Part shown: one piece after another, positions 21,528 to 22,830 of the stretch
Position numbering within the stretch: position 1 is the stretch's first letter
How the letters are laid out: every line of letters begins with the position of its first letter
Source: Candolleomyces eurysporus
Lineage: Eukaryota > Basidiomycota > Agaricomycetes > Agaricales > Psathyrellaceae
Direction: 5' to 3'
Assembly (NCBI GenBank): GCA_027579435.1
Contig: JANBPK010001336.1
Span: 1-22,830 of the forward strand
DNA length: 22,830 nt
Translations under genes and position numbers: made by a program
The notes under the pieces: model-generated
The model's database searches: none
Told to the model about the DNA's origin: nothing
Seen by the model: the letters and a program-made list of their open reading frames with translations, nothing else

Positions 21528-21649
21528 AGAGTCACGATGGCCATGATTGTACCTCCAATCTTACTAGTTTTAGCCTAGCACCCAGGTGAGCAGTTTTTCT
21601 GTTTTCGCATGTTCGAAAGCTCGTACCCCAAGTACGACGAACTGACAAT
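21528..21649. other. Junction between gene relic and right element
   Basis: About 120 bases with no match to the acyl-CoA synthetase or the element. It contains stops in the relic's frame, so deletion or insertion separated the relic from its 3' end here. Confidence 0.35.
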
Positions 21650-21661
21650 ACAAGATATTTG

Positions 21662-21694
21662 GGCCGCCGCGTCGGCCTAGCTCGCTTTGCGAGC
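21662..21694 (-). repeat. 3' subterminal double hairpin of right element
   Basis: GGCCG (21662-21666) pairs with CGGCC (21673-21677), and GCTCGC (21680-21685) pairs with GCGAGC (21689-21694). Stem sequences are identical to those of the left copy; the loop of the second differs. Confidence 0.65.
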
Positions 21695-21810
21695 CATAAT
21701 CCTGGTTTTTTTACACAATGCTGAATTCGAGTTTCAACACGGTGTTGACGGAAAGACAAAGAAGCCGCCGTGCCACGCCATTCTCATTGTGACAAGCCTC
21801 AGGTGGCACC

Positions 21811-22355
21811 TCATGCCTCCCAATGGCCCACCAGTGTAGCCCCGACGATGTGACGACATAGAAATTATGAAATGTGTGCGTCACTCAGAACATGCACACA
21901 CCTCTGTCCGCCGCTCTTCGCTTTCTCACTGCAGCTTTCTCCATGGTTCTATTTTTACACTGCTTGTATAACTTGTATAGCCTCTTATTTCTGTTTTCTT
22001 GGGCTGGAGCACGCGCCGTCTTCTAGAGATGGACGAATTTCTTGATTTTGGAGCAGACAGAGCATTTCTTGTGACCCTGACAGCGTGTACAGCGCGATGT
22101 CTGGGTAGGATCACTATCAAGTGCGTCTCTCAGCGTCAGAGTCTCGCAAAGGGAGCATTTTCCGCTAGCGGGGAGTCTTATACGAAGGCGCTAAGGCTGT
22201 TGAGCTGGGCTGGCATCTGGGATCGAGTCCCTTCGATTATATTGGGCCAATATCATTCTGTGTCATTGGTCTCTAGTGCATACCTCCGATCTCCGAGTGT
22301 AGGTCAAATTGCTTGCTAACCGCCTAGGAGCTCCTCCTCTCAGAGTCTGGAGCAT
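21811..22355 (-). pseudogene. Decayed copy of the four-CxxC protein gene
   Basis: On the minus strand an ATG (22355-22353) aligns with the left copy's start. Recognisable blocks follow: DSDPTQTS, CTRCQ, KKCSVCSKIKK, KTARAPAQENRN and RKRRAADRG, then GRHIVGATLVGHWEA and a stop at 21813-21811, matching exon 2 of the left copy. In-frame stops occur early (after GGMH) and after KKFVHL, and the last cysteine pair is lost (YKLYKQC). The position equivalent to the intron acceptor reads AT instead of AG, so splicing would fail. The gene is inactive. Confidence 0.65.
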
Positions 22356-22565
22356 GGTGAAATGGGAGAAAAGCAAGCAACGCGGAGACGCGTCGGCCGC
22401 GCCTGCTGGCTACCTCGTCGCGCAATTCCTCTATTCAGGACGTCATCTGACGCGACCTTTTTCGATATTTGTATAATATATTGTTCCTTGAGTCTATCTA
22501 CTGTGTTTTACTTGAATCCAGGTTGAAAATAAAGAACAATGGCGTCGGTAAGTTGCCAGGACCCA

Positions 22566-22613
22566 GGGGGGTATGCCCGCTACTCTAGTAGCGGGTCTTT
22601 AGTANCCCCCCCC
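22566..22613 (-). repeat. 5' subterminal compound stem-loop of right element
   Basis: GGGGGG (22566-22571) faces a C run (22606-22613), flanked by TA on each side with an N at 22605. Inside lies a perfect 9 bp hairpin, CCCGCTACT-CT-AGTAGCGGG (22576-22595). The left copy has the same layout with a different inner stem. Confidence 0.65.
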
Positions 22614-22621
22614 TTGGTAGA

Positions 22622-22830
22622 TTATGTAAGAAAGACGTCAGTGTATGGCATTTACCTCTCACGCTATATTTACCCTCTCTTTCGTTATTTTCTCGACTAC
22701 TTGCGTTCACTCGTGTGCGAGTGCATGCCCCTGCTGCGGTTTAGCAACCGTATGTAGGTTTCTCACGGCACACATCGCGCATCGCGAATCCTGGCCGGAT
22801 TTTATTTTGACTAGTAAACAAGGTACAACT
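22622..22830. other. Right flank of the inverted element
   Basis: No match to the left flank of the other copy and no recognisable gene. An open frame here is short and without motifs. Confidence 0.3.

Larger units (their letters stand above)
21650..22621 (-). mobile_element. Structured-end mobile element, right copy, inverted and decayed
   Basis: Read on the minus strand from 22621, this 972 bp unit matches 225-1351 in order: TCTA plus G run, compound hairpin, TACCCCCC, GATTCA and AAAAC blocks, the GTCG-rich leader, the ATG of the Cys-rich gene, its exons, the GTGCCAC/GTGGCAC stem, the double hairpin and the common end ACAAGATATTT (plus strand). It lacks about 120 bases found only in the left copy. 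Divergence is moderate and includes stops, so this is the older or unconstrained copy. Flanks outside the unit do not match those of the left copy, which supports independent insertion rather than a large inverted duplication. Confidence 0.7.

Overview
The window looks like repeat-rich nuclear DNA of a filamentous basidiomycete, most likely an agaricomycete. The reasons are short GT-AG introns of about 44-90 bp, a Ty3/gypsy pol of the type common in agaricomycetes, a transposase-like protein and a small ubiquitin-fold protein of families that I remember as expanded in that class, and CpG decay confined to repeats. Scattered single N positions show that the assembly is imperfect, so isolated indels must be read with care.

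Layout. 1-224: possible 3' end of a truncated gene. 225-1351: a roughly 1.1 kb element with structured ends and a small two-exon Cys-rich gene. 1482-4238: an eight-exon gene for mitochondrial elongation factor G carrying several disabling changes. 4239-6229: CpG-poor sequence with one doubtful ORF. 6230-6333: short inverted-repeat element. 6410-12271: a minus-strand Ty3/gypsy derivative with 1.27 kb LTRs, broken by LTRs of a second family (8268-9673 and 10728-11005). 12269-14005: a minus-strand transposase-like gene whose 3' end is cut by the LTR. 14.2-17.6 kb: old CpG-depleted repeats, including a relic of the second LTR family, a second inverted-repeat element and a ~61 bp minisatellite. 17792-18509: minus-strand three-exon ubiquitin-fold/zinc-ribbon gene. 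20415-21527: decayed 5' two-thirds or so of an AMP-binding acyl-CoA synthetase gene. 21650-22621: second, inverted and decayed copy of the element at 225-1351.

The most interesting item is that inverted pair of elements. The copies share a TCTA start, a G-run/C-run stem enclosing a hairpin whose sequence differs but whose structure is kept, a Cys-rich protein with the same second exon, a stem just after the stop codon, and a double hairpin near a common end. I do not recognise a named family. It resembles a rolling-circle (Helitron-type) element, but lacks the classical CTRR terminus.

The other genes do not form a functional cluster. They are host genes and remnants stranded among nested mobile elements; the host genes MEF1 and the acyl-CoA synthetase both look damaged.
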